DNA of 64,000 bases from Sanguibacter hominis ATCC BAA-789 (lineage in GTDB: Bacteria; Actinomycetota; Actinomycetes; Actinomycetales; Cellulomonadaceae), in NCBI RefSeq assembly GCF_012396185.1, contig NZ_JAAXOW010000001.1:186001-250000 (forward strand). The letters run 5' to 3'. Below, piece after piece: positions 16,574 through 25,469 of this stretch. Position 1 is the first letter of the stretch. The number at the start of each line of letters is the position of its first letter. The notes under the pieces were generated by a model. It had not been told where the DNA came from. It saw only the letters and a list, made by a program, of their open reading frames with translations, and searched no databases. The translations under genes and the position numbers were made by a program.

Positions 16574-19288
16574 ATGAGCACCCCCGAGACCACCGGACCT
16601 GAGTCGACGCCCGCCACGGGCATGCAGCACGGCGTGATCACCGCCTCCGTCGGCGAGGTACCGGACAAGGTCAGCCTCGACGGTCTCGAGACGAAGCTCG
16701 ACGAGCGCTGGGCCGCCGAGGGCACGTACGCGTTCGACCGCACGGCGGAGCGCGCGGACGTCTACTCGATCGACACGCCCCCGCCGACGGTCTCGGGGTC
16801 GCTGCACGTCGGCCACGTGTTCTCCTACACGCACACCGACGTCGTCGCGCGCTTCCAGCGCATGCGTGGCAAGTCCGTGTTCTACCCGATGGGCTGGGAC
16901 GACAACGGTCTGCCGACCGAGCGTCGCGTGCAGAACTACTACGGAGTGCGCTGCGACCCGTCGCTCCCCTACATCGAGAACTTCGTGCCGCCGTTCGAGG
17001 GTGCTGAGGGCAAGAGCGTCAAGGCTGCGGACCAGCAGCCGATCGGCCGCAAGAACTTCGTCGAGCTGTGCGAGCGGCTGACGGCCGAGGACGAGAAGCA
17101 GTTCGAGGCGCTGTGGCGCCACCTCGGGCTCTCGGTCGACTGGTCGCACCACTACCAGACGATCGGCAAGCGGGCCCAGGCGACCGCGCAGACGGCGTTC
17201 CTGCGGAACCTCGCGCGCGGCGAGGCGTACCAGGCGGAGGCGCCGGGCCTGTGGGACGTGACGTTCCAGACGGCCGTGGCGCAGGCGGAGCTCGAGGCTC
17301 GCGACTACCCAGGCCACTTCCACAAGGTCGACTTCCACGCGGCTGACGGCAGCGCCGTCCAGATCGAGACGACGCGCCCCGAGCTGCTGCCCGCGTGCGT
17401 CGCGCTCATCGCGCACCCGGACGACGAGCGTTACAAGGACCTCTTCGGCACGACCGTCAGGTCCCCGCTGTTCGACGTCGAGGTGCCGGTCCTCGCGCAC
17501 CCGGCGGCTGAGCCGGACAAGGGTGCAGGCATCGCGATGTGCTGCACGTTCGGCGACCTGACGGACGTGCAGTGGTGGCGTGAGCTGCAGCTGCCGACCC
17601 GGTCGATCCTGAACCGTGACGGCCGCCTCACGCGTGAGGTCCCCGCATGGATCAGCTCCGAGCGGGGTGTCGCGCTGTTCGAGGAGATCGCCGGCAAGAC
17701 GACGTTCTCCGCGCGCACCGCGATCGTCGAGGCGCTCACGGAGTCGGGCGACCTCGCGGGCGAGCCCGTCCCGACGCGTCGCAAGACGAACTTCTTCGAG
17801 AAGGGCGACAAGCCGCTCGAGATCGTCACGAGCCGCCAGTGGTACATCCGCAACGGTGGCCGCGACGCGGACCTCAACGCGGCGCTGCTCGCGCGCGGTG
17901 ACGAGCTGAAGTTCCACCCTGAGTTCATGGCGGTGCGCTACTCGAACTGGGTCGGCGGCCTCAACGGCGACTGGCTCGTCTCGCGCCAGCGCTTCTTCGG
18001 CGTGCCGATCCCGGTCTGGTATCCCGTGGACGCCGAGGGCGAGCCCGTGTGGGACTCCCCGATCGTCCCCGACGAGGCGACGCTGCCGATCGACCCGTCC
18101 TCCGACGTCCCGCCGGGCTACTCCGCCGAGCAGCGGGGCCAGGCGAACGGCTTCGTGGGCGACCCCGACATCATGGACACGTGGGCGACGAGCTCGCTCA
18201 CCCCGCAGATCGCCGGTGGCTGGCTCGACGACGCGGACCTGTTCGAGCGTGTCTTCCCGATGAACCTGCGCCCGCAGGGCCAGGACATCATCCGGACGTG
18301 GCTGTTCTCGACGGTCGTGCGCTCGCACCTCGAGCACGGTTCGCTGCCGTGGACCGACGCGGCGATCTCCGGGTGGATCCTCGACCCCGACCGCAAGAAG
18401 ATGTCGAAGTCGAAGGGCAACGTCGTCACGCCGATGGGCCTGCTCGAGGAGCACGGCTCTGACGCGGTGCGCTACTGGGCGGCGTCCGCGCGTCTGGGCA
18501 CCGACGCGGCGTTCGAGGTCGGCCAGATGAAGATCGGCCGGCGTCTCGCGATCAAGATCCTCAACGCGTCGAAGTTCGCGCTGTCGTTCGCGGGCGAGGG
18601 CGAGGTGCGTCTCGACCCGAGCCTCGTGACCGTCCCGCTCGACCGTGCGATGCTCGCGGGCCTCGCCGACGTGGTCGACGCCGCGACCGAGGCGCTCGAG
18701 GCGTACGACCACACGCGCGCCCTGGAGATCTCGGAGACGTTCTTCTGGACGTTCTGCGACGACTACCTCGAGCTCGTCAAGGACCGCGCCTACGGCGGGG
18801 GCGGCGAGGACGTGTCGGCCGAGACGCAGTCGGCGCGCGTGGCGCTCGCCCTCGCGCTCGACACGTTGCTGCGCCTGTTCGCTCCGGTGCTGCCGTTCGC
18901 GACCGAGGAGGTCTGGTCGTGGTGGCGCACCGGTTCGGTGCACCGTGCTCCGTGGCCCGTCTCGGGCGGCCTGCGCGTCGCTGCAGGTGACGCTCGCTTC
19001 GAGGACCTGACGGCCGCTGGCAACGCTCTCGCCGCGCTGCGCAAGATCAAGTCCGAGGCGAAGGTCTCGATGCGGACGCCGATCCTCCTCGCGGAGCTCG
19101 CTGTGCCGGCAACCGCTCTCGCCGCGGTCGAGTCCGCGGTCGTCGACGTCCGCGGTGCTGGTCGCGTCACCGGCGAGCTCGTGCTCGTCGAGGCGGCCGA
19201 GGGCCAGGGTGACCCGAACGTCCAGGGCGGCCTCGTCGTCGTCCGCTCGGAGCTCGGCGAGGCCGAGGCGCGCAAGCCGCGCGGCTGA
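16574..19288 (+). CDS. valS: Valine--tRNA ligase, archaeal-type (ValS)
   Basis: This 904-residue class I synthetase charges tRNA-Val. The HIGH motif is LHVGH (in SGSLHVGHVFSYTHTD), the editing domain spans roughly residues 200-390 (ETTRPELLPACVALIAHP), and KMSKS is exact in KKMSKSKGNVVTP. The protein ends without the long C-terminal coiled-coil arm of typical bacterial ValS, and it carries the insert region around GKSVKAADQQPIGRKNFVEL. Together these suggest the archaeal-like ValS subtype known from Rickettsia and several actinobacteria. ATG 16574 is chosen; an earlier in-frame start at 16535 would add residues lacking family match. Two tandem hairpins follow. Confidence 0.93.
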   Translation: MSTPETTGPESTPATGMQHGVITASVGEVPDKVSLDGLETKLDERWAAEGTYAFDRTAERADVYSIDTPPPTVSGSLHVGHVFSYTHTDVVARFQRMRGKSVFYPMGWDDNGLPTERRVQNYYGVRCDPSLPYIENFVPPFEGAEGKSVKAADQQPIGRKNFVELCERLTAEDEKQFEALWRHLGLSVDWSHHYQTIGKRAQATAQTAFLRNLARGEAYQAEAPGLWDVTFQTAVAQAELEARDYPGHFHKVDFHAADGSAVQIETTRPELLPACVALIAHPDDERYKDLFGTTVRSPLFDVEVPVLAHPAAEPDKGAGIAMCCTFGDLTDVQWWRELQLPTRSILNRDGRLTREVPAWISSERGVALFEEIAGKTTFSARTAIVEALTESGDLAGEPVPTRRKTNFFEKGDKPLEIVTSRQWYIRNGGRDADLNAALLARGDELKFHPEFMAVRYSNWVGGLNGDWLVSRQRFFGVPIPVWYPVDAEGEPVWDSPIVPDEATLPIDPSSDVPPGYSAEQRGQANGFVGDPDIMDTWATSSLTPQIAGGWLDDADLFERVFPMNLRPQGQDIIRTWLFSTVVRSHLEHGSLPWTDAAISGWILDPDRKKMSKSKGNVVTPMGLLEEHGSDAVRYWAASARLGTDAAFEVGQMKIGRRLAIKILNASKFALSFAGEGEVRLDPSLVTVPLDRAMLAGLADVVDAATEALEAYDHTRALEISETFFWTFCDDYLELVKDRAYGGGGEDVSAETQSARVALALALDTLLRLFAPVLPFATEEVWSWWRTGSVHRAPWPVSGGLRVAAGDARFEDLTAAGNALAALRKIKSEAKVSMRTPILLAELAVPATALAAVESAVVDVRGAGRVTGELVLVEAAEGQGDPNVQGGLVVVRSELGEAEARKPRG

Positions 19289-19307
19289 GCAGCACACCAC
19301 CTACCCG

Positions 19308-19333
19308 GGCGGGGGCGCGAGCGTGCCCCCGCC
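19308..19333 (+). terminator. Intrinsic terminator after valS
   Basis: A 9-bp GC stem (19308-19316 with 19325-19333) with an eight-base loop lies 20 bases after the valS stop. No T-run is present. Confidence 0.55.
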
Positions 19334-19345
19334 ACCCGGACGCCG

Positions 19346-19367
19346 GTGGCGCCGCCGACGGCGCCAC
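19346..19367 (+). terminator. Second hairpin between valS and acyl-CoA ligase
   Basis: A perfect 9-bp stem (GTGGCGCCG 19346-19354 with CGGCGCCAC 19359-19367) with a four-base loop, directly after the first hairpin. It may reinforce termination or shape the leader of the next gene. Confidence 0.5.
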
Positions 19368-19402
19368 GCCCGACGCCTCAGGGACGTTACGAAAGGCCCC
19401 TC

Positions 19403-21199
19403 ATGCGTGAGACCTCCTCCCCCGACCTCGTCGACGTGCCCGAGGGCTCGTCGCTCTGCACGATCCTCGCGCTGCGTGTCGCAGCGAACCCGGGCGGCGT
19501 GCTGATCGAGCGGAAGGCGGGCCTCGCCGGCGGGTGGATCCCCGTGACGGCGCAACGCTTCGCCGACGAGGTCGTCGAGGTCGCGAAGGGGCTCGTCGCG
19601 AAGGGCGTCGAGGCGGGCGACCGCGTCGCGATCATGTCGCGCACCCGCTACGAGTGGACGCTCCTCGACTTTGCGTGCTGGGCTGCGGGTGCCGTGCCGG
19701 TCCCCGTCTACGAGACGAGCTCTGCGGACCAGGTCCGGTGGATCTGCTCGGACGCGGGCGTCAGCGTCGCCGTGGTGGAGTCGTCGGCGCACGCGTCGCT
19801 CGTCGACGAGGCCCGTACGGACCTCCCCGAGCTGCGCGAGGTGCTCGTCCTCGAGAACGACGCGATCGAGGAGCTGCGCCGCGCGGGCGCAGGGGTCGAC
19901 GACGCGGTCGTCGCGGCGCGGACCGAAGCGGTCCGTGGCGACGACCTCGCGACGATCATCTACACGTCGGGTACGACCGGCCGCCCGAAGGGCGCCGAGA
20001 TGACCCACTGGAGCTTCGCCTACCTGGCGCGCAACGGCATCCGCTCGCTGCCGCAGGTGTGCACCGTGCCGGGCTCTCGCACCTTGCTGTTCCTGCCGCT
20101 CGCCCACGTGTTCGCGCGGTACATCCAGATCGTCGCGATCACGTCGGGCTCCGTGCTCGGCCACACGCCCGACACGCGCAACCTGCTGCCTGACCTGAGC
20201 ACGTTCAAGCCGACCTACCTGCTCGCGGTGCCGCGCGTGTTCGAGAAGGTCTACAACGCGTCGGAGCAGAAGGCCGGCTCGGGTGCGCGCCTGAAGCTGT
20301 TCCGGTGGGCGGCAAAGGTCGCGATCCAGACGTCTCGCGCGTGGGACACGCCGCAGGGCCCGTCCGTCGTGCTCAAGGCGCAGCACCAGGTCGCGAGTGC
20401 CCTGCTGTTCTCGAAGCTCCGCGCGGCACTCGGCGGTCAGGCGAAATACGCGATCTCGGGCGGTGCGCCGCTCGGCGAGCGGCTCGGGCACTTCTACCGC
20501 GGCATCGGCCTGACGATCCTCGAGGGCTACGGGCTCACCGAGACGACGGCGCCGACGGCGGTCAACCGTCCCGACCGCATCAAGGTCGGGACGGTCGGTC
20601 CTGCGTTCGCGGGGACGAGCCTGCGGATCGACGACGACGGTGAGGTTCTCGTCAAGGGTCCGCACGTGTTCCGCGGCTACCGCAACAACCCTGCGGCGAC
20701 GGCGGAGGCGCTGTCTGACGGCTGGTTCCGCACGGGCGACCTCGGCACGATCGACGACGACGGCTTCCTGCAGATCACTGGCCGCAAGAAGGAGATCATC
20801 ATCACCGCGGGCGGCAAGAACGTCGCGCCAGCGGTGCTCGAGGACCGTTTCCGTGGCCACCCGCTCGTGAGCCAGTGCGTGGTCGTGGGCGATCAGCGCC
20901 CGTTCATCGCGGCGCTCGTGACGCTCGACGCCGAGATGCTGCCGGGCTGGCTCTCCTCGCACGGGCTCCCGGTCATGTCGGTCTCCGAGGCTGCGGAGCA
21001 CCCGGAGGTGCTCGCGGCGATGCACCGCGCGGCCGAGCGGGCAAACAAGGCGGTGTCGCGTGCTGAGTCGATCCGCAAGGTGCGGGTCCTGACGACGGAC
21101 TTCACGGAGGCGAACGGTTATCTGACGCCGTCGCTGAAGGTGAAGCGCTCGCTCGTGCTCAAGGACTTCGCAGACCAGGTGGACGCGATCTACGGGTGA
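19403..21199 (+). CDS. Long-chain fatty-acid--CoA ligase (AMP-forming, FadD15-like)
   Basis: This 598-residue ANL-superfamily enzyme activates fatty acids to acyl-CoA through an acyl-AMP intermediate. The P-loop-like AMP motif is IIYTSGTTGRPKGAEMTH, the A5-type motif is GYGLTETTAPT, and the hinge region is GWFRTGDLGTIDDDGFLQITGRKKE with the conserved catalytic Lys expected near ITAGGKNVAP. The sequence resembles the FadD15/FACL-type ligases common in actinobacteria. ATG 19403 has GAAAGG at six-base spacing. It is a single gene, likely peripheral to the membrane. Confidence 0.92.
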   Translation: MRETSSPDLVDVPEGSSLCTILALRVAANPGGVLIERKAGLAGGWIPVTAQRFADEVVEVAKGLVAKGVEAGDRVAIMSRTRYEWTLLDFACWAAGAVPVPVYETSSADQVRWICSDAGVSVAVVESSAHASLVDEARTDLPELREVLVLENDAIEELRRAGAGVDDAVVAARTEAVRGDDLATIIYTSGTTGRPKGAEMTHWSFAYLARNGIRSLPQVCTVPGSRTLLFLPLAHVFARYIQIVAITSGSVLGHTPDTRNLLPDLSTFKPTYLLAVPRVFEKVYNASEQKAGSGARLKLFRWAAKVAIQTSRAWDTPQGPSVVLKAQHQVASALLFSKLRAALGGQAKYAISGGAPLGERLGHFYRGIGLTILEGYGLTETTAPTAVNRPDRIKVGTVGPAFAGTSLRIDDDGEVLVKGPHVFRGYRNNPAATAEALSDGWFRTGDLGTIDDDGFLQITGRKKEIIITAGGKNVAPAVLEDRFRGHPLVSQCVVVGDQRPFIAALVTLDAEMLPGWLSSHGLPVMSVSEAAEHPEVLAAMHRAAERANKAVSRAESIRKVRVLTTDFTEANGYLTPSLKVKRSLVLKDFADQVDAIYG

Positions 21200-21274
21200 C
21201 ACCGCACCGGGTACCACGTGTGGATCGCCTCACACAGGTACTCAGGACCATGTCTCACGCCTCGGTCGTATATG

Positions 21275-21300
21275 TATGATGTGCTCGGAATAATCATTCA
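21275..21300 (+). promoter_or_regulatory. Promoter minus-10 with ARG-box-like palindrome for amino-acid ABC operon
   Basis: TATGAT at 21275-21280 is a near-consensus minus-10. The expected start lies at about 21287, exactly where an AT-rich palindrome GGAATAATCATTCA (21287-21300) begins. That palindrome resembles ArgR boxes (TGAAT-N4-ATTCA) and stands out in this GC-rich DNA. Confidence 0.5.
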
Positions 21301-21321
21301 CGATCAGACGTCAGGACGCTC

Positions 21322-22122
21322 ATGACCTCCCTCAAGCACCTCGTCCCAGCCCTCGCCGTCGGCGCCCTCGTGCTCACCGGCTGCTCCTCGACCGAGTCGC
21401 CCACCACCACCGCGACCGACGCGTCGGGCGCTCCCGCCGTCGCGCTCGTCAAGGGCGACGTCCTCACGGTGTGCACCAACCCGCCGTTCGAGCCGTTCGA
21501 GTTCATCGAGGGCGACCAGATCGTCGGCCTCGACATGGACCTCACCGGGGAGATCGCGAAGGACCTCGGCGTCGAGCAGAAGGTCCTCAACGTCGGCTTC
21601 GACGCCATGGAGTCGGGTGCGGCCCTCAACACGAGCCAGTGCGACGTCGTCGCGACCGGCATGTCGATCACCGAAGGCCGCAAGGCCAACATCGACTTCT
21701 CGGAGCCGTACTTCGCCGCCGACCTGGGCGTGCTCGTCAAGGCGGGCTCCACCATCGCCACCGAGGCAGACCTCGCGGGCAAGAAGATTGGCGTCCAGAA
21801 GGCCACGGTCGGCGACACCTGGGTGGCCGACAAGGACCTCACGGGCGTCCAGTTCGACGACCTCGGTCTGCAGATCCAGGCCCTGAAGACCGGCCAGGTC
21901 GACGCGGTCATCAACGACTACGCGGTCCTCGGCACGTACGAGAGCGACGAGCTCGCGATCGTGGCGACGCTCCCGACCGACGACGTCTACGGCATCGCCG
22001 TGAAGAAGGGCAACACCGCCCTCCTGGAGAAGGTCAACGCGACGCTGGCGCGCGTGAAGTCGGACGGCACGTGGGCCAAGATCCACACCGAGCGCTTCGG
22101 CTTCGCCCCGGCTGAGGACTGA
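21322..22122 (+). CDS. Polar amino-acid ABC transporter substrate-binding lipoprotein
   Basis: This 266-residue exported lipoprotein has a signal peptide with lipobox VLTGC and a family 3 solute-binding fold. Typical segments are VCTNPPFEPFEFIEGDQIVGLDMDL, DVVATGMSITEGRKANIDFSEPYF, and INDYAVLGTY, with the ending VKSDGTWAKIHTERFG. Such proteins bind polar or basic amino acids. An ARG-box-like palindrome upstream hints at arginine or another basic amino acid; this is inference. AGGA lies five bases before the ATG. It heads a three-gene operon. Confidence 0.92.
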   Translation: MTSLKHLVPALAVGALVLTGCSSTESPTTTATDASGAPAVALVKGDVLTVCTNPPFEPFEFIEGDQIVGLDMDLTGEIAKDLGVEQKVLNVGFDAMESGAALNTSQCDVVATGMSITEGRKANIDFSEPYFAADLGVLVKAGSTIATEADLAGKKIGVQKATVGDTWVADKDLTGVQFDDLGLQIQALKTGQVDAVINDYAVLGTYESDELAIVATLPTDDVYGIAVKKGNTALLEKVNATLARVKSDGTWAKIHTERFGFAPAED

Positions 22123-22129
22123 GCACACC

Positions 22130-22969
22130 ATGACGTCACCGGCTCCCGCCGCCGCCCGGACCGCCCCGGCCCGGGCGCGGCTGAGTCCGCGCCGCCGAGC
22201 GCTGATCTCTCGTGTCGTCCAGTATGCGGTGCTCGTCGTCGTCCTGGGCGCCGCCGCCCTGGCGATCGACTGGGACAACGTCGGTACCAACATCTTCAAC
22301 CCTGACGCCGCGCGCGCCGTCCTGCCGCAGCTGCCCAAGGCGTTCCTCAACACGGTCACGTACACGATCGCCGCGTTCGCGGTGGGTATCGCGCTCGGCA
22401 CGCTGCTCGCACTCATGCGGCTGTCGTCCGTGGGGCTCTACCGCGCGATCGCGACCGCCTACGTCGAGTTCTTCCGGGGCATCCCCGCACTGCTGTTCGT
22501 CCTCACCGTCGGGTTCGGCGTGCCCTTCGCGTTCGGTGTCCAGTTCGACTCGGTCGTCACCAAGGTCGCGATCGGGCTAGGCATGGTGTCGGCCGCGTAC
22601 ATCGCGGAGACGCTCCGTGCGGGTTTGCAGGCCGTCCCCAAGGGGCAGGTCGAGGCAGCACGATCGCTCGGCATGTCGCACACCCGCACGATGGTGACGA
22701 TCGTGATCCCGCAGGCGTTCCGCATCGTCCTGCCGCCGATGACCAACGAGGTCATCCTCCTGACGAAGGACACGGCCCTCGTATTCGGGCTGGGACTCAC
22801 AGCAGCCGACTTCGAGCTCACGAAGATCGGCTCGAACGCACTGTCCAGCCCGGCAGGCGGCGGTATGACGGCGCTCTTCGTCGTGGGCTTCTGCTACCTG
22901 ATCATCACCATCCCGCTGGGATACCTCGCGCGAAAGCTCGAGGCCAAGGGCGCTAGGAGCCGCGCATGA
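22130..22969 (+). CDS. Polar amino-acid ABC transporter permease (HisM/GlnP family)
   Basis: This 279-residue membrane permease has a short basic N-terminal tail, a membrane segment ([18 protein letters not shown]), a periplasmic stretch and then the conserved permease core: [31 protein letters not shown] and the EAA loop [24 protein letters not shown]. It starts seven bases after the binding-protein stop, and its stop overlaps the ATPase ATG by four bases. It probably functions as a homodimer, since only one permease gene is present. Confidence 0.93.
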   Translation: MTSPAPAAARTAPARARLSPRRRALISRVVQYAVLVVVLGAAALAIDWDNVGTNIFNPDAARAVLPQLPKAFLNTVTYTIAAFAVGIALGTLLALMRLSSVGLYRAIATAYVEFFRGIPALLFVLTVGFGVPFAFGVQFDSVVTKVAIGLGMVSAAYIAETLRAGLQAVPKGQVEAARSLGMSHTRTMVTIVIPQAFRIVLPPMTNEVILLTKDTALVFGLGLTAADFELTKIGSNALSSPAGGGMTALFVVGFCYLIITIPLGYLARKLEAKGARSRA

Positions 22970-23739
22970 ACGCCACGACGCCGGTCGTGCAGATCAGCGA
23001 CCTGCACAAGTCCTACGGGCCCCGCGAGGTGCTCACGGGCGTCGACCTGACCGTCGAGCAGGGCGAGGTCGTGTGCATCATCGGACCGTCGGGCTCGGGC
23101 AAGTCGACGCTGCTGCGCTGCGTCAACCAGCTCGAGACCGCGACGTCGGGCTCGATCGTCGTGCTCGACACGGAGATCACCGACCCGGACGTCGACATCG
23201 ACGTCGTGCGTACGCACGTCGGCATGGTGTTCCAGGGCTTCAACCTCTTCGCGCACCTCACGGTGCTCGAGAACTGCACGATCGCGCAGCGCAAGGTGCT
23301 CAAGCGCTCCAAGGAGGAGGCCGAGCGCATCGCCCTGCAGAATCTCGAGCGCGTCGGCCTCGGCGACCGTGGCGCCGCCCACCCTGCTCAGCTCTCCGGC
23401 GGGCAGCAGCAGCGCGTCGCGATCGCTCGCGCGCTCAGCATGGACCCCCAGCTCATGCTGTTCGACGAGCCGACGTCAGCCCTCGACCCGGAGCTCGTGG
23501 GCGACGTGCTCGCCGTCATGCGCGAGCTCGCGGAGGGCGGCATGACCATGATGGTCGTCACCCACGAGATGGCTTTCGCCCGCGAGGTCGCCGACCGCGT
23601 CGTCTTCATCGACGGCGGCGTCATCGTCGAGCAGGGCCCGCCCGCCGAGGTCATCGGCAACCCGCAGGAGCCGCGCACGCGACTCTTCCTCGAGCGGGTC
23701 CTCGACCCCACCCGCGCCCACCCGGGCGACGAGGACTGA
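22966..23739 (+). CDS. Polar amino-acid ABC transporter ATP-binding protein (GlnQ/HisP family)
   Basis: This 257-residue cytosolic ATPase carries Walker [11 protein letters not shown]-loop VFQGFNLF, signature LSGGQQQR, Walker [15 protein letters not shown] and switch His in [12 protein letters not shown]. These match the GlnQ/HisP group closely. The ATG overlaps the permease stop by four bases. The operon ends at a very strong hairpin at 23749-23792. Confidence 0.95.
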   Translation: MNATTPVVQISDLHKSYGPREVLTGVDLTVEQGEVVCIIGPSGSGKSTLLRCVNQLETATSGSIVVLDTEITDPDVDIDVVRTHVGMVFQGFNLFAHLTVLENCTIAQRKVLKRSKEEAERIALQNLERVGLGDRGAAHPAQLSGGQQQRVAIARALSMDPQLMLFDEPTSALDPELVGDVLAVMRELAEGGMTMMVVTHEMAFAREVADRVVFIDGGVIVEQGPPAEVIGNPQEPRTRLFLERVLDPTRAHPGDED

Positions 23740-23748
23740 GCGACGGAC

Positions 23749-23792
23749 AGAAGCGAAGGGCGCGGTGCGTGAGCACCGCGCCCTTCGCTTCT
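23749..23792. terminator. Bidirectional intrinsic terminator
   Basis: A perfect 20-bp stem (23749-23768 with 23773-23792) with a GTGA loop separates the amino-acid ABC operon from the convergent baeRF2-like gene. Confidence 0.9.
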
Positions 23793-23826
23793 CCACGCGC
23801 CGTCAGGCTCGCGTCGAGAGGGCCGT

Positions 23827-25017
23827 TCAGGCGGGTGCCCCCGCCTTGGGCGCGGTCGGGCGGGACAGGCTCGCGAGGCCCTCGCGGGGCGTCGTCTCGT
23901 CGTGCCAGCGCAGCAACGCACCTACCCCCTCGAGCGGTGCCCGCTCAGCAGGCGCGAAGGTGAGCCCGGCGTCCTGCGCGATCGCGCTGCGCAGGAGCGC
24001 GACCGACGCCGGCAGCTCACGAAGGTTCTCGATGCCGAGGTCCTCGAGCTCGCCGCGGGACACCGCGATCTCGAAGGGGTCGTCACCGACCCACACGCTT
24101 CCGGTGACGACCGTCTGCTGCGCGACGTCCTCGGAGACGATCAGCTCCTCGACCTGTCCCTTCCGCAGCACGTCGACGACGTCAGCGAGCGAGGACACGG
24201 CGCGTCCACCCTTGCCGTGGTGCTCCTCGAACCTCTCCAGGACACGGTCACGCCGGTGGGCACGGCACGCCTCGAGCGCCTCCTCGACCTGCTGCTGGAA
24301 CGTGTCCTCCTTCGCGCCGGGGTTCCGGCTGCCGCCGGGGACCACGACCGTGAGGGCACGCGCCCGCTGTCCGAGCGCGGACTCGACGAGGCTCACGGCC
24401 CGCTTGTCGCCTGAGATCACGATCGCCTCGGGCGCGTCACGGGTGACGAGCCCGTCGAGCGCTGCGGCGACCTCCTCGGCGTTGCGCTCCCACGAGTCGA
24501 TCGCGCGGTTCTCGATCCTGCCCTCGGACGTGCCGCCGGCGCGGACGTTCTCGATCTCGTCGTGGCTGCCCTCGACGGTCGCGTGCCAGGCGACGTCAGC
24601 GGCCCCCCAGCCCTCTCGCACGATGTCGGCACCGCTGCGGTCGACGAGCACGACCACGTGGTCGACGTTCTCGTCGCCGTACAAGGAGGCGAGCAAAAGC
24701 TCGGGCACCGGCCCGCGCACGGCGGTCGAGGTGACTGGTGCGACCCGGACGAGACGGTCGACGAGGATTCCCTCGTCGTCAGTGGCGACGATGACGCGGC
24801 CACGGGCTCCGAGTCGGCGCACAGGGCGTCCGAGCGCCTCGTCAAGCTCCGTGAGGAGCGACGTAGGCGTGCCTGCCTCCTGGAGCGACCGGTGCAGGGA
24901 GCGCCATCGCTCCTCGACCTCCCGGTCTGCTCGGCCACCTTCGCGCGTCACGTCGATCGACACGGTAGTGAACGGAGCCTTGCGGCCCAGCAGCGGACGG
25001 ATCCAGTCAAGCTTCAT
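23827..25017 (-). CDS. Rv2629-like protein, baeRF2/Vms1-type peptidyl-tRNA hydrolase-fold
   Basis: This 396-residue soluble protein resembles mycobacterial Rv2629 and the bacterial archaeo-eukaryotic release-factor family 2. It begins MKLDWIRPLLGRKAPFTTVSIDV, has an internal AIVISGDKRAVSLVESAL segment, and a C-terminal Rossmann-like part with LADVVDVLRKGQVEELIVSEDV and GIENLRELPASVALLRSAIAQDAGLTF. The eRF1-like fold suggests action on stalled ribosomes or peptidyl-tRNA, as for Vms1 and Pelota relatives, but the biochemical role of this bacterial branch is not settled to my knowledge. I cannot identify a GGQ motif. It is a single gene converging on the amino-acid transporter. Confidence 0.75.
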   Translation of the reverse strand: MKLDWIRPLLGRKAPFTTVSIDVTREGGRADREVEERWRSLHRSLQEAGTPTSLLTELDEALGRPVRRLGARGRVIVATDDEGILVDRLVRVAPVTSTAVRGPVPELLLASLYGDENVDHVVVLVDRSGADIVREGWGAADVAWHATVEGSHDEIENVRAGGTSEGRIENRAIDSWERNAEEVAAALDGLVTRDAPEAIVISGDKRAVSLVESALGQRARALTVVVPGGSRNPGAKEDTFQQQVEEALEACRAHRRDRVLERFEEHHGKGGRAVSSLADVVDVLRKGQVEELIVSEDVAQQTVVTGSVWVGDDPFEIAVSRGELEDLGIENLRELPASVALLRSAIAQDAGLTFAPAERAPLEGVGALLRWHDETTPREGLASLSRPTAPKAGAPA

Positions 25018-25133
25018 CGCGACCCTCGTTTCGCCGTGGCCGGCCCGGGGTGGCCGGCCGTCCCTCTACTCTCCGCCGGAACGACGACGCCCGCCATCGC
25101 TCGGCGTGAGCGACAGCGGGCGGGGTGCGGGCT

Positions 25134-25469
25134 CTAGGAGTAGATGTCGAGGATCGGCGCCTCGCCGTCGCCCTGCTCGGCGATGAGCTGGTGACGGCGC
25201 TTGACCTCGGTGACGACGAAGGTGCGGAAGCGCTCCGCGAACACGGGGTCGAGCCCGGCGCTCGCAGCGATCTGCGCGAGGCGCTCGATCTGCTCGGTCT
25301 CGCGGCCGAGGTCTTCCGGGGGGAGGCCGCCCTGCGCCTTGAGCTCTCCGACGCGCTGGGTGCACTTGAAACGCTCGGCGAGCAGGTACATCAACGCACC
25401 GTCGATGTTGTCGATCGAGTGGCGCAGACGGACGATCTCGTCGGGAAGCTCGGAGGCGGGCTCCCCCAT
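25134..25469 (-). CDS. Chorismate mutase, AroQ type
   Basis: This 111-residue all-helical protein has the AroQ architecture. [35 protein letters not shown] contains the first-helix Arg and the active-site RxxVxxxK-like stretch, and the C-terminal [16 protein letters not shown] supplies the last helix with Gln. It converts chorismate to prephenate for Phe and Tyr synthesis. No signal peptide is present, so it is cytosolic. Its ATG overlaps the clpX stop by one base (TGATG), so its translation is coupled to a protease subunit gene. Confidence 0.88.
   Translation of the reverse strand: MGEPASELPDEIVRLRHSIDNIDGALMYLLAERFKCTQRVGELKAQGGLPPEDLGRETEQIERLAQIAASAGLDPVFAERFRTFVVTEVKRRHQLIAEQGDGEAPILDIYS

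Noticed and set aside
16562-19300. 912-codon antisense frame opposite valS
   Set aside because: Arg/Val/Glu-rich shadow of a genuine synthetase gene; no motif, no ribosome site.
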